A program made the translations under genes and the position numbers. Shown piece by piece: positions 56,101 through 56,510 of a stretch of 56,510 nucleotides of DNA. The notes under the pieces are model-generated. The model was not told where the DNA came from. It did no database searches and was given only the letters and a program-made list of their open reading frames with translations. Numbering within the stretch: position 1 is the stretch's first letter; every line of letters begins with the position of its first letter. Source of the DNA: Kytococcus schroeteri (GTDB taxonomy: Bacteria > Actinomycetota > Actinomycetes > Actinomycetales > Dermatophilaceae); the NCBI RefSeq assembly GCF_002847825.1, contig NZ_PKIZ01000003.1, positions 80,412-136,921 of the forward strand. Reading direction: 5' to 3'.

Positions 56101-56510
56101 GTGGAGCGGATCAGGCGTGTGCAGGGGGCCCGCGGCCTCGAGGCGGTGCGGCAGGCCGTGCGGGGGCGTCGCTCCCGCCCCGCCGCCGATCCGGTGCCCC
56201 GCCTGGCCATGGGGGCGGTCGGGGGCTCCACCGGCCGCCACGCCCTGCCGCGGGTCCGGGGGCCGTGGTTCCCGGCCGCGGTGCTCGTGGCCCTGAGCGC
56301 CCTGCCGCGGGTCCGGGGGCCGTGGTTCCCGGCCGCGGTGCTCGTGGCCCTGAGCGCCCTGCCGCGGGTCCGGGGGCCGTGGTTCCCGGCCGCGGTGCTC
56401 GTGGCCCTGAGCGCCCTGCCGCGGGTCCGGGGGCCGTGGTTCCCGGCCGCGGTGCTCGTGGCCCTGAGCGCCCTGCCGCGGGTCCGGGGGCCGTGGTTCC
56501 CGGCCGCGGT
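56101..56510 (+). CDS. Unrecognised protein with 19-residue perfect repeats, 3' end outside window
   Basis: A plus-strand frame starts at GTG 56101-56103 with GGGAG 5 nt upstream and stays open to the window edge (136 codons). The first 47 residues are Arg-rich. From 56242 a 57-bp unit encoding [19 protein letters not shown] repeats four times fully and then partially. Each unit has a basic part (RVRG) and a hydrophobic part, so the repeats could form short membrane segments. I do not recognise the family. The exact copies could also reflect a misassembly. Confidence 0.6.
   Translation, partial: MERIRRVQGARGLEAVRQAVRGRRSRPAADPVPRLAMGAVGGSTGRHALPRVRGPWFPAAVLVALSALPRVRGPWFPAAVLVALSALPRVRGPWFPAAVLVALSALPRVRGPWFPAAVLVALSALPRVRGPWFPAA
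56242..56510. repeat. 57-bp direct tandem repeat, four full copies plus a partial
   Basis: Units begin at 56242, 56299, 56356, 56413 and 56470 and are identical over their visible lengths. The unit is a multiple of three and stays in frame. The array reaches the last base of the window. Confidence 0.95.

Overview
The window is about 56.5 kb of very GC-rich DNA spanning a chromosomal replication origin. The order gyrA-gyrB-dciA-recF-gnd-dnaN-oriC-dnaA-rpmH-rnpA-yidD-yidC-khpB-rsmG-parA-parB, followed by trxA-trxB-(pseudokinase)-murJ-DUF6049-NUDIX-pcnA, is the classic actinobacterial origin neighbourhood. A short-form gnd between dnaN and recF and a bL37 ribosomal protein gene point to Actinomycetota, most likely Micrococcales. 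I cannot name a species from sequence alone.

Left arm (1-9006, all minus strand): gyrA (3' end outside the window), gyrB, dciA, recF, gnd and dnaN, several joined by 4-base start/stop overlaps. Origin (9007-11497): a DnaA-box cluster between dnaN and dnaA, dnaA itself with a perfect 36-bp palindrome of two opposed DnaA boxes inside its coding sequence, and a dnaA/rpmH divergent region with more boxes. Right arm (11498-17274, plus strand): rpmH to parB, including a 25-codon bL37 gene, with parS sites before and after parB. One parS lies at the centre of a 42-bp perfect palindrome.

17452-27217: the trxA/trxB, envelope-assembly (MurJ, separate pseudokinase membrane protein, DUF6049), NUDIX, tRNA CCA-adding enzyme and small biotinyl-carrier block. 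Compared with the mycobacterial order, cwlM and sigM are absent from this stretch.

27334-54770: a large surface-polysaccharide region. It has two nucleotide-sugar dehydrogenases, a Wzm/Wzt-type ABC exporter, about ten glycosyltransferases (including a GT2+GT4 fusion of 1077 residues and a WcbI+GT4 fusion), two paralogous OafA/SGNH acyltransferases flanking a glycosyltransferase, and two small unassigned proteins translationally coupled to glycosyltransferases. The layout suggests synthesis, acylation and ABC export of an acidic cell-wall or capsular glycan; the product is not identified.

54883-56510: ino1 (myo-inositol-phosphate synthase) and, divergently, the start of a gene containing perfect 57-bp tandem repeats that run off the window. 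No CRISPR array, rRNA, tRNA or insertion sequence was seen.
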